Both the position numbers and the translations under genes were made by a program. Shown here one piece after another: positions 45,080 through 55,088 of a stretch of DNA of 64,000 bases (position 1 is the stretch's first letter; the number at the start of each line of letters is the position of its first letter). Source of the DNA: Tabrizicola caldifontis (GTDB taxonomy: Bacteria > Pseudomonadota > Alphaproteobacteria > Rhodobacterales > Rhodobacteraceae); assembly GCF_004762095.1 (NCBI RefSeq), contig NZ_SIJH01000015.1, forward strand, positions 57,613 through 121,612. Direction: 5' to 3'. The notes below the pieces were generated by a model. It worked only from the letters and a program-made list of their open reading frames with translations. It was not told the origin of the DNA and made no database searches.

Positions 45080-46759
45080 TCAGTGTGCGTGGGACTTGTC
45101 CCAGTCCTCTCGCTTCGGCAGCTGCTCGAACGTGTGTTCGGGCGGAGGCGAGGGCAGGGTCCATTCCAGCGTGTCGGCGTATTCGTTCCAGTAGTTCTTC
45201 TCGGTCACGCGGCGCCCGGCGGTCAGGGTGTAGACCACGATGCCGATGAAGAACACGAAGGACGCGAACGAGATGAATGCGCCGATCGACGAGAACCAGT
45301 TCCAGTAGGCGAAGGCCTCGGGATAGTCGATGTAACGGCGCGGCATGCCCTGACGGCCCAGGAAGTGCTGCGGGAAGAAGGTCAGGTTCGAGCCGATGAA
45401 CATCATCCAGAAGTGCAGCTTGCCTGCCCATTCCGGATACTGCCGGCCCGACATCTTGCCCATCCAGTAGTAGATGCCCGCGAAGATGCCGAACACGGCG
45501 CCCAGCGACATCACATAGTGGAAGTGCGCCACGACATAGTAGGTATCGTGGTAGGCGCGGTCCACCGGCGCCTGGCTCAGCACGATCCCGGTCACTCCGC
45601 CAACCGTGAAGAGGAACAGGAAGCCGAAGGCCCAGAGCATCGGCGTCTTGAATTCCACCGAGCCGCCCCACATCGTCGCGATCCACGAGAAGATCTTGAT
45701 GCCGGTCGGCACCGCGATGACCATGGTCGCGAGCATGAAGTAGGACTGCTGCGTCAGGCTCATCCCGGCGGTGTACATGTGGTGCGCCCAGACGACGAAG
45801 CCCAGCACCCCGATTGCCACCATCGCATAGACCATCGGCAGATAGCCGAAGATCGGCTTTTTCGAGAAGGTCGCGATGACCTGGCTGATGATGCCGAAGG
45901 CCGGCAGGATGATGATGTAGACTTCCGGGTGGCCGAAGAACCACAGGATGTGCTGGTAGAGCACCGGGTCACCGCCGCCCGAGGGCGTGAAGAAAGTGGT
46001 GCCGAAGTTGCGGTCGGTCAGCAGCATGGTGATCGCGCCGGCCAGCACGGGCAGCGCCAGCAGGATCAGCCACGCGGTGACGAAGATCGACCACGCGAAC
46101 AGCGGCACCTTGTGCAGGGTCATGCCCGGCGCGCGCATGTTCAGGAAGGTCGTGATCATGTTGATCGCGCCCAGGATCGACGAAGCGCCCGACAGGTGAA
46201 CGGCGAAGATCGCCAGGTCCATCGCATAGCCGCCTTCGGCCGTGGTCGAGAGCGGCGGGTAAAGCACCCAGCCGACACCTGCACCGGTGCCAAGGTCGCC
46301 GCCGCCGCCCGGGGCAAATAGCGAGGCCACGGCCAGCGAGGTGCCCGCGATGTACAGCCAGAACGACAGGTTGTTCATCCGCGGGAAGGCCATGTCCGGC
46401 GCGCCGATCTGAAGCGGCATGAAATAGTTGCCGAAGCCGCCGAAGAGCGCAGGAATGACCACGAAGAACATCATCAGGATGCCGTGCGCCGTGACGGTCA
46501 CGTTCCAGACGTGCCCGTTCGGGGTGCAGGTCGCGCCCGCATCAGCCACCAGGCGCATGCCTTCCTGGCACATGTATTGAACGCCCGGCTCCATCAGCTC
46601 CATCCGCATGTAGACGGTGAAGATGACCGAAATCAGACCGACGATCCCACCTGCGAAGAGGTAGAGGATGCCGATGTCCTTGTGGTTGGTTGACATGAAC
46701 CACCGGGTGAAGAACCCAGGTCGTTCATGTTCGTGGCCGTGAATGGCTGCGTCCGCCAT
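45080..46759 (-). CDS. ctaD: Cytochrome c oxidase subunit I (aa3 type)
   Basis: Catalytic inner-membrane subunit of 559 residues with 12 helices. Heme a and CuB ligands are visible: VTAHGILM, the HPEVY His-Tyr crosslink, the HH pair in [11 protein letters not shown] and AHFHYVMS. The K-channel [10 protein letters not shown] and D-channel residues are conserved, so it is an A1-type proton-pumping enzyme. I chose the ATG at 46759 ([15 protein letters not shown]) with GGAGA upstream. It stands without ctaC, ctaE or assembly genes, as in Rhodobacter sphaeroides, and is followed by a strong terminator. Confidence 0.97.
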   Translation of the reverse strand: MADAAIHGHEHERPGFFTRWFMSTNHKDIGILYLFAGGIVGLISVIFTVYMRMELMEPGVQYMCQEGMRLVADAGATCTPNGHVWNVTVTAHGILMMFFVVIPALFGGFGNYFMPLQIGAPDMAFPRMNNLSFWLYIAGTSLAVASLFAPGGGGDLGTGAGVGWVLYPPLSTTAEGGYAMDLAIFAVHLSGASSILGAINMITTFLNMRAPGMTLHKVPLFAWSIFVTAWLILLALPVLAGAITMLLTDRNFGTTFFTPSGGGDPVLYQHILWFFGHPEVYIIILPAFGIISQVIATFSKKPIFGYLPMVYAMVAIGVLGFVVWAHHMYTAGMSLTQQSYFMLATMVIAVPTGIKIFSWIATMWGGSVEFKTPMLWAFGFLFLFTVGGVTGIVLSQAPVDRAYHDTYYVVAHFHYVMSLGAVFGIFAGIYYWMGKMSGRQYPEWAGKLHFWMMFIGSNLTFFPQHFLGRQGMPRRYIDYPEAFAYWNWFSSIGAFISFASFVFFIGIVVYTLTAGRRVTEKNYWNEYADTLEWTLPSPPPEHTFEQLPKREDWDKSHAH

Positions 46760-46841
46760 TGGCTTCTCCCGCTTTGGTATTCTCTGTCCTGCCGGTTGAC
46801 GGCCCCAAAGCCTGGGTCCGCCCGGTTCCCTTGTGCTTCCG

Positions 46842-46870
46842 TCTTTAGCCGCGCCCGGTCGATGTCGCAA
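46842..46870 (-). promoter_or_regulatory. ctaD promoter
   Basis: On the minus strand TTGCGA (46865-46870) and TAAAGA (46842-46847) are 17 bases apart. The predicted start is about 75 bases upstream of the ctaD ATG. Confidence 0.5.
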
Positions 46871-46929
46871 TGTCCGACTTTGCCGCAGGGGGAAGAAATC
46901 TTGCCTGAAAATGCGTCTTGAAATGGCAA

Positions 46930-46955
46930 GGGCGCGGCCCTGCCGGACCGCGCCC
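46930..46955 (-). terminator. Hairpin terminator after the cytochrome c gene
   Basis: An 8-base perfect stem GGGCGCGG (46930-46937)/CCGCGCCC (46948-46955), followed on the minus strand by TTGCCATTTC. It lies 20 bases past the cytochrome c stop. Confidence 0.6.
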
Positions 46956-46975
46956 CATGACCTTTCCGCTAGCGC

Positions 46976-47386
46976 CTACTGCGAAACCGACTGAAGGTAG
47001 GCCGCGATATCCTCGCCACCCGCGGGCAGCTTGAAGGACATCTTCGATTTTGCGGCCGGATCGCCCAGTGCCTCTTTCAGATAGCCCGCCGGGTCGGCCG
47101 CATAGGCCGCAAAGCTCGCCGCGTCCCAGACCGCGCCGGTCGCACCCAGGGCGGCAATCGATTCGCCGTAGCGGAAGTCGGGGTCGGACGCGACGCGACG
47201 CCCGATCACGCCCCAGAGGTTCGGCCCGGTGCGGCCGCCTTTCTGGATTTCGGTTCCGTCGGGGGCCACGACCGAATGGCAGGCCTTGCATTTCTTGAAC
47301 GCCTCCTCGCCCGCAGCCGGATCGCCCGCCAAGGCGGGGGCCGCAAGCGCGGCGGCGGCAATGGCCAGAAGGATGAACTTGCTCAT
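46976..47386 (-). CDS. Class I c-type cytochrome (c2/c550-like)
   Basis: Soluble periplasmic electron carrier of 136 residues. It has a signal peptide (MSKFILLAIAAAALAAPALAG), one heme motif CKACH at about 33-37, the PNLWGVIGR region and the axial Met in KSKMSFKLP. It could carry electrons from the bc1 complex to the aa3 oxidase encoded immediately downstream on the same strand. Terminator and promoter elements between them suggest separate transcripts. Confidence 0.9.
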   Translation of the reverse strand: MSKFILLAIAAAALAAPALAGDPAAGEEAFKKCKACHSVVAPDGTEIQKGGRTGPNLWGVIGRRVASDPDFRYGESIAALGATGAVWDAASFAAYAADPAGYLKEALGDPAAKSKMSFKLPAGGEDIAAYLQSVSQ

Positions 47387-47485
47387 GTTGTCCTCACGAT
47401 CAGCGGAGGCCGGCAGACGCCTCACGACGTCGAACATGGGGGCACGAGGCCTTGATATGCAATAGCAACCTTGTGTTATGCGGCA

Positions 47486-48148
47486 TCACGTCCCGCAGGC
47501 CGCCCCCCGGAACCGGCGCGGGAAAGTGGCGATCAGGGCGGCGTCGAGGTCGGACATCGTGACCGGCAGGCCAAGGTCGACAAGGCTGGTGACGCCATGC
47601 TCTCGGATGCCGCAGGGGACGATTCCATCGAAGTGCGTCAGATCGGGTTCCACATTGATCGCGATGCCGTGGAAGCTGATCCATCGGCGCAGCCTGATGC
47701 CAATGGCGGCGATCTTGTCCTCGGTCGGGCGCCCATCCGGGCCTGGCCTGTCGGGACGCTGAACCCATACGCCGACCCTGCCGGGGCGGATTTCGCCTCT
47801 GACGTTGAACTCGGCCAGTGTGTCGATGACCCATTGTTCCAGTTCTCGCACGAAGCATCGGACATCCTGGCCCCGGGCCTTTACGTCAAGCATGGCATAG
47901 ATCACCCGCTGGCCTGGCCCGTGATACGTATATTGCCCGCCACGCCCGACAGAATGGACTGGGAAGCGGTGCGGATCGACCAGATCCTCGGCACGCGCCG
48001 ATGTTCCGGCAGTGTAGAGCGGCGGATGTTCCAGCAGCCAGATCGATTCCCCTGCGCGACCTTCGTGCATTGCGGCGACATGCGCCTCCATCGCGGCGAC
48101 GGTTTCCTCGTAGGGCGAAAGCCCCGGCATGTGGCGCCATTCGACCAA
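47486..48148 (-). CDS. lipB: Octanoyl-[acyl-carrier-protein]:protein transferase LipB
   Basis: Transfers octanoyl groups to lipoyl domains, the first step of lipoate assembly. The 220-residue protein has [15 protein letters not shown], the catalytic Lys in [14 protein letters not shown] and Cys in [14 protein letters not shown]. The start is TTG at 48146-48148 ([15 protein letters not shown]), with GGAG six bases upstream; a further TTG at 48160 is also in frame but lacks a ribosome site. The gene stands alone on the minus strand. Confidence 0.93.
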   Translation of the reverse strand: MVEWRHMPGLSPYEETVAAMEAHVAAMHEGRAGESIWLLEHPPLYTAGTSARAEDLVDPHRFPVHSVGRGGQYTYHGPGQRVIYAMLDVKARGQDVRCFVRELEQWVIDTLAEFNVRGEIRPGRVGVWVQRPDRPGPDGRPTEDKIAAIGIRLRRWISFHGIAINVEPDLTHFDGIVPCGIREHGVTSLVDLGLPVTMSDLDAALIATFPRRFRGAACGT

Positions 48149-48253
48149 GCTGCGCTCCAATCCCCGATGCGGCCGCGGATTCCAGCCTTACGCAAGGGCA
48201 AAGCCGTGCTACGAACACAGCCATAGAATCCCTTTATTTCCAGGAGTCATGCT

Positions 48254-49975
48254 ATGAAGATCAGGGCAATTGCAACCTCTGCGCTGATGGCCTCGTTGGC
48301 CATGTCGCCGTTGTCGCCCGTTTCGGCCCCGGCCCGCGCCGACAGCGCCGATTTCATCGCCGGCGCGATCATCGGGGGCATCATTGGCAGCGCGGTGACG
48401 AACGAGAACAACAAGATGAAGTCAGCGAAATCGACCAAGGCTGGAACGGCCAAGGCAAAGGCGCCCTCGATCAGCGCCGAGCAGCGCGCCGCGAACAAGG
48501 AGGTGCAGGTCGCGCTGAACTATTTCGGCTACCCTGTAGGCACCCCCGATGGCGCAATCGGGCCGAAGTCGCGGGCTGCCATCAAGGAATACCAGGCCTT
48601 CCTGGGATATCCGGCCACCGGCGAGCTGACCGAGCACGAGCGCACGATCCTGATCACCGCCTATCATCGCGCCGTGGCCGGGGGGCCGCTGGTAGCGCAG
48701 GCAGTTGCCGGCAGCATGCATGGCCTCAAGGCCGTGCTGATTGCCCAGCAGGACGAGATGGCGGGCCTGCCACCGGGCGGGATCATGCCGGCGGCGCCGG
48801 GCGATCCGGTGCAGGGCAGCGTGGCCGCCGCCGCGGCTGCCGCCCTGCCGAAGCTTGTGCCAGAGGCGCCACCAGCAGAGGAGGTGGCGGTCGAGGTCGC
48901 CACAAAGCCCGAGCCCGGGGCCCTCGTGGCCGAGGCGGCGCCAGAGCTGCCTTCGTTCATGGGATCTGCGGCGGCAAAGGGCTCGCTGGCAGCGGAATGC
49001 GGCGCGATCAGCCTGAAGACCGCCTCGAACGGCGGGATGACCACGGTCGAGGGCATGCAAGATGCAAATTTCGCGCTGGCCGAACAGTTCTGCCTGGCCC
49101 GGGGCTATGCCATGGCCACAAGCGACGAGCTTGCCGCGCAGATTGCCGGCTTCACCTCTGACCAGATCGCGCAACAGTGCGCGGCCTTCGGGCCAGTGCT
49201 GAAGGAACATGTCGCCGCCGTTTCGCTGAAGCCCGCGGATGAGGTGCTTAAGGGCGTCGAGACCTTCGTCCTTTCTTCGGGAATGACGCCGGCGCAGTTG
49301 GTGGGCACGGCCAGGGTCTGTCTCGGCATGGGATATGCGCGTGACGAAATGGATGTCGCCATCGGTTCGGCACTGCTGCTGGCAGCGATGGGTGAGCGGG
49401 GTTACTCGGAATACCTGGGCCATCATCTGAGCCAGGGCTTCGGCGCAACCCGGCGGCCCGATCTGGCCATGGACTGGTATCAGCTGTCGCTGGATGCCAT
49501 GGGACAGGGGCAGATGGTCGTGGCGCCGGGTATTGGCGGACGTGACGCCCTGATCCGCAAGGCGGCCTACACGATCAACGGCCGTGCCGCGGAACTGCAG
49601 CCTGCGATGCCCGCCCCGAACGTGCAGGAGGCCGCTCTGCCCGTGTTCGACATTGTCCCCGAGCCCGCCCTCGTGGTCGAAGAGGCCGTGGTTGCGCCCG
49701 AGCCGGAGCCGGTCGCGCCGGCTGCCGATCTTGCATCGGCAGGGGGAGCGACCTTTCCGCCAGATCCCGTGGTCCTGCCGGAACCGTCGTCTGTGGCTCC
49801 GGCCGGGTCGCCGGTGTTTGTGGCGCCGAAGGTCCCTGATCCGGGGATCGGCACGCCTGCGGCACGGCCCGAGCCCAGTGCAGCGGCGTCGGACGAGGCC
49901 GGGATCCTGGCAGTCGGCGCCCAGGCCGCGATCACGGCGGCGCGTCTGCCGCTGTTGATCTTTTCCAGCTTCTGA
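48254..49975 (+). CDS. Exported protein with a peptidoglycan-binding domain, hypothetical
   Basis: The 573-residue protein has a signal peptide (to about residue 29, SAPARAD), then a Gly-zipper segment (FIAGAIIGGIIGSAV, 34-48) as in surface-antigen or OmpA-like lipoproteins. A PG_binding_1-type motif follows at about 82-125 (VQVALNYFGYPVGTPDGAIGPKS). The middle domain at about 250-450 has cysteines (AAECGAI, EQFCLARG, AQQCAAFG, ARVCLGMG) and YARDEMDVAIGSALLL, and I do not recognise it. The tail is Pro/Glu/Ala-rich. It probably acts in the periplasm at the cell wall. It is divergent from lipB. Confidence 0.75.
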   Translation: MKIRAIATSALMASLAMSPLSPVSAPARADSADFIAGAIIGGIIGSAVTNENNKMKSAKSTKAGTAKAKAPSISAEQRAANKEVQVALNYFGYPVGTPDGAIGPKSRAAIKEYQAFLGYPATGELTEHERTILITAYHRAVAGGPLVAQAVAGSMHGLKAVLIAQQDEMAGLPPGGIMPAAPGDPVQGSVAAAAAAALPKLVPEAPPAEEVAVEVATKPEPGALVAEAAPELPSFMGSAAAKGSLAAECGAISLKTASNGGMTTVEGMQDANFALAEQFCLARGYAMATSDELAAQIAGFTSDQIAQQCAAFGPVLKEHVAAVSLKPADEVLKGVETFVLSSGMTPAQLVGTARVCLGMGYARDEMDVAIGSALLLAAMGERGYSEYLGHHLSQGFGATRRPDLAMDWYQLSLDAMGQGQMVVAPGIGGRDALIRKAAYTINGRAAELQPAMPAPNVQEAALPVFDIVPEPALVVEEAVVAPEPEPVAPAADLASAGGATFPPDPVVLPEPSSVAPAGSPVFVAPKVPDPGIGTPAARPEPSAAASDEAGILAVGAQAAITAARLPLLIFSSF

Positions 49976-50106
49976 AGGGTGACGGTGCCCGGTCTGCCCG
50001 CGCGGTCAAATGCGCGCGGCCAGCCAAGGGGGGCGCGGCACATGCGAATCCCCCTTTTCTTCGCCCGCAACTGCCGCTAGATAGCGGGCGTCCCGATGGG
50101 GCATGT

Positions 50107-50193
50107 GCGGATGTGGCGGAATTGGTAGACGCGCAGCGTTGAGGTCGCTGTTCCTTAACCGGAGTGAAAGTTCGAGTCTTTTCATCCGCACCA
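50107..50193 (+). tRNA. tRNA-Leu (anticodon GAG)
   Basis: Acceptor arms GCGGATG/CATCCGC, anticodon stem CAGCG/CGCTG around the loop TTGAGGT giving GAG, and a long variable arm as expected for class II Leu tRNA. The T-arm contains TTCGAGT, and CCA is encoded. A terminator follows 20 bases later. Confidence 0.95.
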
Positions 50194-50212
50194 ACCCAGC
50201 CGGAGGCAGAGC

Positions 50213-50250
50213 AAAGGACGCAAGGGACTATGCCCCCTGCGTCCTTTTTC
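50213..50250 (+). terminator. Rho-independent terminator of tRNA-Leu
   Basis: A 10-base perfect stem AAAGGACGCA (50213-50222)/TGCGTCCTTT (50238-50247) with extra G/C pairs inside, and a T-run (TTTTTC). Confidence 0.88.
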
Positions 50251-50421
50251 TTTCTGCGCACTTCTTGCCGTGGATGGCGGTGCATGACGTTTTCTTGTCT
50301 GATCATGTCGGAATTTTTCCCGTCAGCGAGCAGATTCGCGTCCAAATGACCGGCGATCGACGGCTTTCCTGCCCGAATTTCCCGCAGTTTCGGAATCGCC
50401 CCTCGGGCCGCTGAATCTGCG

Positions 50422-50450
50422 TTGCAATGGGGCTGACCTTTCGCTTTAGT
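50422..50450 (+). promoter_or_regulatory. Putative promoter of the polyamine-type ABC operon
   Basis: TTGCAA (50422-50427) and TTTAGT (50445-50450) with a 17-base spacer, about 50 bases before the TTG start codon of the ATPase gene. The -10 match is only moderate. Confidence 0.4.
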
Positions 50451-50499
50451 CGGGAAACAATAGAAGGCGCAGAGCGCCCGGAAGACCAGGGAGACACGG

Positions 50500-51600
50500 T
50501 TGACGCTTGAGTCCCGCAACGACGCTTTCGTCCTGTTTGAGCATGTCCAGAAAAGCTATGACGGCGTGACGCTGGTCGTGAAGGACTTGAACCTCACGAT
50601 CGGCAAGGGCGAATTTCTGACGATGCTCGGGCCCTCGGGGTCTGGCAAGACGACCTGCCTGATGATGCTTGCCGGGTTCGAGACCGCAACCCATGGCGAA
50701 ATTCGGCTGGACGGCGTGAACATCAACTCGGTGCCCCCGCACAAGCGCGGGATCGGCATGGTGTTCCAGAACTATGCGCTGTTCCCCCACATGACGGTGG
50801 CCGAAAACCTTGCGTTTCCGCTCGAAGTGCGCGGCATGGGCAAGACGGAACGCGAAGGCAAGATCAAGCGGGCACTCGACATGGTGCAGATGGGCGCCTA
50901 TGCCAACCGCCGCCCGGCGCAGCTGTCGGGCGGACAGCAGCAGCGCATCGCCCTGGCACGGGCGCTGGTCTTCGACCCCAAGCTTGTGCTGATGGACGAA
51001 CCGCTGGGCGCGCTGGACAAGCAGCTGCGCGAGCACATGCAGTTCGAGATCAAGCATCTGCATGAAAACCTTGGCATCACGGTGGTCTACGTCACGCATG
51101 ACCAGGGCGAGGCGCTGACGATGTCCGACCGAGTGGCCGTGTTCAATGACGGCAGGATCCAGCAGCTTGCACCGCCGGCCGAACTCTATGAACGTCCCGA
51201 GAACAGCTTCGTCGCCCAGTTCATCGGCGAGAACAACAAGCTGCCGGGAACGATCGAGGAGCTTTCGGGCGACAAGGCGCTGGTGCGGCTGCGGACGGGC
51301 GAACTGATCGACGCAACTGCGGTAAACATCAAGGAAAAGGGGCAGCAGACGCTGGTCTCGATCCGCCCGGAACGGGTGGAGTTCAAACCCGAGATGATGC
51401 CGCCTGGCGCCCATACGCTGGATGCCGAGGTGGTCGAGGTCATCTACATGGGCGACATCTTGCGCGTCGTTCTGAAAGTCGCCGGCTCGGACGACTTCGT
51501 GATGAAGATGCGCAACACGCTGGGCCAGACCCGTCTGGAACCCGGCCAGAAGATCAAGGTGGGCTGGCATCCGCAGGATGCCCGCGCGCTGGACCCTTGA
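50500..51600 (+). CDS. potA: Polyamine-type ABC transporter ATP-binding protein (PotA-like)
   Basis: The 366-residue importer ATPase has Walker A GPSGSGKTT, Q-loop FQNYALFPHMT, signature LSGGQQQRIALARAL, Walker B LVLMDEPLGALD and H-loop VTHDQ. A TOBE regulatory domain follows from about 285 (RPERVEFKPEM). The start codon is TTG at 50500, with AGGGAGA about seven bases upstream; there is no ATG in a suitable place. It is first in a four-gene import operon. The substrate class (spermidine/putrescine) rests on family likeness. Confidence 0.9.
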   Translation: MTLESRNDAFVLFEHVQKSYDGVTLVVKDLNLTIGKGEFLTMLGPSGSGKTTCLMMLAGFETATHGEIRLDGVNINSVPPHKRGIGMVFQNYALFPHMTVAENLAFPLEVRGMGKTEREGKIKRALDMVQMGAYANRRPAQLSGGQQQRIALARALVFDPKLVLMDEPLGALDKQLREHMQFEIKHLHENLGITVVYVTHDQGEALTMSDRVAVFNDGRIQQLAPPAELYERPENSFVAQFIGENNKLPGTIEELSGDKALVRLRTGELIDATAVNIKEKGQQTLVSIRPERVEFKPEMMPPGAHTLDAEVVEVIYMGDILRVVLKVAGSDDFVMKMRNTLGQTRLEPGQKIKVGWHPQDARALDP

Positions 51601-51654
51601 TGAAGGGCCGGGAATAACCGGTCGGTAGCCAGTGAAACAAACAGGGAGCAAGAC

Positions 51655-52722
51655 ATGAAGAAGACCCTCATCCTCTCTACAGCCCTCGCAGGCTTTGCCT
51701 TCGCGGCGCAGGCCGACGTGACGGTGATGTCCTGGGGCGGTGCCTATGGCGAGGCCCAGAACGAAGCCCACGTGAAGCCCTGGTCGGCAGCGACCGGCCA
51801 TGCCGCCATCATGGTGGACAGCGACAACCCCGCGCCCGCGATCAAGGCCATGGTCGAGGCGGGCAACGTCACGGTCGATGTTGCCTCGGTCGAATATGCC
51901 GACGCGATCCGCCTGTGCGACGAAGGTATCCTGGAGCCGATCGACGCGGCCAGCCTGCCGCCCGCGCCCGACGGCACCCCCGCGACCGAGGATTTCCTGC
52001 CCGGTGCGATCACCGAGTGCGGCGTTTCGACCGACATCTGGTCGAACGTGTTCGCCTACGACACGACCAAGTTCCCCGAAGGCCCGAAGACGGCTGCCGA
52101 TTTCTTCGACCTGGAGAAGTTCCCCGGCAAGCGCGGCCTGCGCAAGGGCGCCAAGGCGGTTCTGGAATTCGCGCTGCTGGGCGACGGCGTGCCTGCGGCC
52201 GAAGTCTATGATCTGCTGCGCACCCCCGAGGGCGTGGACCGCGCCTTCGCCAAGCTCGACACGATCAAGAGCCAGGTTGTCTGGTGGGAAGCCGGCAGCC
52301 AGGCGCCACAGCTTCTGGCCGACGGCGAGGTGGCGATGACCACTGCCTACAACGGCCGGATCTTCGCCGCTGTGGTGAATGAGGGCAAACCCTTCCAGAT
52401 CGTCTGGGACGGCCAGATCTATGAGAACGAGATGTATGTCGTTCCGAAGGGGGCCCCGAACAAGGATCTGGCGATGGACTTCATCCGCTACGCCACCTCG
52501 ACCGAAGGGCTGCGCGCCCAGGCGCAGCACATTTCCTACGGTCCGGCCCGCAGATCCTCGATGAAGGAAGAGCTGATCTTCAAGGATGGCAAGACGGTCA
52601 TGGCGCCGCACCTGCCGACCGCGCCGGAAAACATGGGTAACGCGCTGGAAACCTCGGCAGACTTCTGGGTCGACTACGACGCGGAACTGAACGAGCGCTT
52701 CCAGGCCTGGCTCACCCGCTGA
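51655..52722 (+). CDS. Periplasmic polyamine-type substrate-binding protein (PotD/PotF-like)
   Basis: The 355-residue periplasmic protein has a signal peptide (MKKTLILSTALAGFAFAAQA). The SBP_bac_8-type fold starts VTVMSWGGAYGEAQNEAHVKP, and acidic and aromatic candidates for amine binding lie in DVASVEYADA, VVWWEAGSQAPQL and YNGRIFAAV. It shares the operon with the PotA-like ATPase before it and two permeases after it. Related systems import spermidine or putrescine, but other small cations are possible. Confidence 0.88.
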   Translation: MKKTLILSTALAGFAFAAQADVTVMSWGGAYGEAQNEAHVKPWSAATGHAAIMVDSDNPAPAIKAMVEAGNVTVDVASVEYADAIRLCDEGILEPIDAASLPPAPDGTPATEDFLPGAITECGVSTDIWSNVFAYDTTKFPEGPKTAADFFDLEKFPGKRGLRKGAKAVLEFALLGDGVPAAEVYDLLRTPEGVDRAFAKLDTIKSQVVWWEAGSQAPQLLADGEVAMTTAYNGRIFAAVVNEGKPFQIVWDGQIYENEMYVVPKGAPNKDLAMDFIRYATSTEGLRAQAQHISYGPARRSSMKEELIFKDGKTVMAPHLPTAPENMGNALETSADFWVDYDAELNERFQAWLTR

Positions 52723-52780
52723 TCCGACCTGCCGGGCGCGGTGCATGCCGCGCCCGGTTCTCTACCTGACGAGGGCAGGC

Positions 52781-54034
52781 ATGGCCGAAGTGGCTGGCGA
52801 ACTTCTGACGACTGCGGACGGGCGTCCGCTGAAGGCTGCGCTTCAGGCGGCGCAGGCGCGTGCACGGCGCAGGGCTTTTCTTCTGGTCCTGCCGCTGCTG
52901 CTTTTCGTGCTTCTGACCTTCCTCGTTCCGATCGGCTACATGCTGAAGCGCTCGTTCGAGCATGACGGATTTGCTTCTTCGGCTCCGGCACTGGTTGCCT
53001 GGTTCGCCGAAAACCCGGACTTCGATCCCGCCAACCCGCCGGAAGAGGCTTTTGCCGCCCTGGTGTCCGACCTTGCCCGCATGCAGGTCGAAAAGACAAC
53101 CGGTGTGGCAGGAACCCGCATCAATTATTCCGTGCCGGGTACGATCAGCCTGTTCAAGGGCGGCGCCCGCGTCGCCGCCGACCTTCAGCCGCCGTACAAG
53201 GAGGCGCTGCTGGCTGTCGATCCGGCCTGGGGGCGGCCCGCGCTGTGGCGTGGGATGGAGTCGGCCAGCCATGTCTACACCCCGGAGTTCTACCTGGTCG
53301 CCTCGGACCACAAGCTGACTGATGCCGGCTGGGCAAGGGGGGCGGAAAACGAACGGATCTACCTATACCTCTTCGGCAAGACTTTCCTGGTTTCGGCGCT
53401 GATCACCTTGATCTGCCTGGCTCTGGCCTTTCCTGTCGCACATCTGCTGGCCACTCTGCCGCTGGCAAAGTCCTCGCTTCTTATGATCCTGGTGCTTCTG
53501 CCATTCTGGACCTCGCTTCTGGTGCGAACGACCTCGTGGATCGTGCTGTTGCAGGAACAGGGCGTGGTCAACAACGTGCTGGTGGCGCTGGGGCTGATCG
53601 ACAATTCCGGCAGGCTGGCGATGATGTACAACATGACCGGCACGGTGGTCGCCATGACCCATGTTCTGTTGCCGTTCATGATCCTGCCGCTCTATTCGGT
53701 GATGCGGGTCATCCCGCCCAGCTATGCCCGTGCCGCACGCAGCCTGGGTGCCACCAGCTGGACGACCTTCCGCAGGGTCTATCTGCCGCAGACCCTGCCG
53801 GGAATCGCGGCGGGCTCGCTTCTGGTCTTCATTCTGGCGGTTGGCTACTACATCACGCCGGCTCTGGTCGGCGGTGCGGACGGGCAGCTGATCAGCAATC
53901 TCATCGCATTCCACATGTCCAAGTCGAACTGGTCGCTGGCTGCGGCGATCGCGGCGATGCTTCTGGTATCGATCCTGTTGCTTTACTGGTTGTATGACCG
54001 GCTGATCGGCATCGACCGGCTGAAATTCGGCTGA
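52781..54034 (+). CDS. Polyamine-type ABC transporter permease (PotB-like)
   Basis: The 417-residue inner-membrane permease starts MAEVAGELLTTADGRPLK and has a first helix at LLLFVLLTFLVPIGYM. A large periplasmic insert of about 140 residues follows, then five further helices with the EAA-type loop ARAARSLGATSWTTFRRVYLPQTLPG, where the ATPase docks. The insert after helix 1 is longer than in E. coli PotB. I chose the ATG at 52781 with GAGGG upstream; an ATG at 52745 is in frame. Confidence 0.88.
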   Translation: MAEVAGELLTTADGRPLKAALQAAQARARRRAFLLVLPLLLFVLLTFLVPIGYMLKRSFEHDGFASSAPALVAWFAENPDFDPANPPEEAFAALVSDLARMQVEKTTGVAGTRINYSVPGTISLFKGGARVAADLQPPYKEALLAVDPAWGRPALWRGMESASHVYTPEFYLVASDHKLTDAGWARGAENERIYLYLFGKTFLVSALITLICLALAFPVAHLLATLPLAKSSLLMILVLLPFWTSLLVRTTSWIVLLQEQGVVNNVLVALGLIDNSGRLAMMYNMTGTVVAMTHVLLPFMILPLYSVMRVIPPSYARAARSLGATSWTTFRRVYLPQTLPGIAAGSLLVFILAVGYYITPALVGGADGQLISNLIAFHMSKSNWSLAAAIAAMLLVSILLLYWLYDRLIGIDRLKFG

Positions 54035-54045
54035 GGGAAACGACC

Positions 54046-55017
54046 ATGGCCCTGCCCACCTATGCCTCTCCGCTGGAACGCGTCTGGTATTACACCTACC
54101 TGGTGATCTGCGCGCTGATCTTTCTTTTCCTGATTGCGCCGATCCTGGTGATCCTGCCGCTGTCGTTCAACGCCGAGCCCTATTTCACCTTCACCGAAAA
54201 GATGCTGACCTTCGACCCCGAAGGCTATTCGCTGCGGTGGTATGACGCGCTTCTGACCCTGGGCCATCCGACGGCAGACGCACCCCGCGACGCCGCATGG
54301 TGGAGCACGGCCTGGGAGCGTGCGACCTGGATCAGGGCGGCGAAGAACTCGTTCTGGATCGGGATCTGGGCCACGATCCTGGCGACCACGCTGGGCACGA
54401 TCGCGGCGCTGGGTCTGTCGCGACCGGAAATGCCCTATCGCCGGCTGATCATGGCACTGCTGATCAGTCCGATGATCGTGCCGATCATCATCATCGCCGT
54501 GGGGATGAGCTTCTTCTTCGCCAAGGCCTGCGTGGCGCCTGACAGCGCAATGGGCGCGATCTTCGGGATGTTCCTGTCGGAAAAAGGCTGCTTGGCCAAT
54601 TCGCATCTGGGCGTGATCATGGCCCATGCGGTGCTTGGCATTCCCTTCGTCATCATCACCGTCACCGCGACGCTTTCCGGCTTCGACCAGTCGCTCATCC
54701 GGGCGGCTCATTCGCTGGGGGCGAACCCGCGCACGACCTTCTTCAAGGTCATCATGCCGTTGATCCTGCCCGGCGTGATCTCTGGCGCGCTGTTTGCCTT
54801 TGTCACATCATTCGACGAGGTGGTGGCGGTGCTGTTCATCGCCGGACCCGACCAGCAGACCATCCCGCGGCAGATGTTCAACGGGATCCGCGAGGCGATT
54901 TCCCCGGCAATCCTTGCGGTGGCGACGATCCTTGTGGTGATCTCCGTGCTGCTTCTGGCTTCGGTTGAACTTCTGCGGCGGCGGTCGGACCGGCTGCGGG
55001 GGGTGACGGGGCGGTAG
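54046..55017 (+). CDS. Polyamine-type ABC transporter permease (PotC-like)
   Basis: The second permease, 323 residues with six helices. The first is VICALIFLFLIAPILVILPLSF, and the EAA loop reads RAAHSLGANPRTTFFKVIMPLILPG. The periplasmic loop between helices 3 and 4 is somewhat extended. It lies 11 bases after the PotB-like gene and is followed by a bidirectional hairpin at 55039-55070. Confidence 0.9.
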   Translation: MALPTYASPLERVWYYTYLVICALIFLFLIAPILVILPLSFNAEPYFTFTEKMLTFDPEGYSLRWYDALLTLGHPTADAPRDAAWWSTAWERATWIRAAKNSFWIGIWATILATTLGTIAALGLSRPEMPYRRLIMALLISPMIVPIIIIAVGMSFFFAKACVAPDSAMGAIFGMFLSEKGCLANSHLGVIMAHAVLGIPFVIITVTATLSGFDQSLIRAAHSLGANPRTTFFKVIMPLILPGVISGALFAFVTSFDEVVAVLFIAGPDQQTIPRQMFNGIREAISPAILAVATILVVISVLLLASVELLRRRSDRLRGVTGR

Positions 55018-55038
55018 GAGGTTCCCGATCGGACTGCG

Positions 55039-55070
55039 CCCCCACGTCGCTGTCCTGTCGCGACGCGGGG
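55039..55070. terminator. Bidirectional hairpin between potC and the AEC transporter gene
   Basis: CCCC..CGTCGC (55039-55050) pairs with GCGACG.GGGG (55060-55070), with a small bulge and a 9-base loop, between two converging genes. No T-run is present. Confidence 0.5.
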
Positions 55071-55088
55071 TGAAATCATGATGCGGCA

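Noticed and set aside
50446..52746. 766-codon open frame on the minus strand opposite the PotA- and PotD-like genes
   Set aside because: The plus strand carries full ATPase and binding-protein motifs here; long antisense frames are expected in G+C-rich coding DNA, and this one has no recognisable domains.
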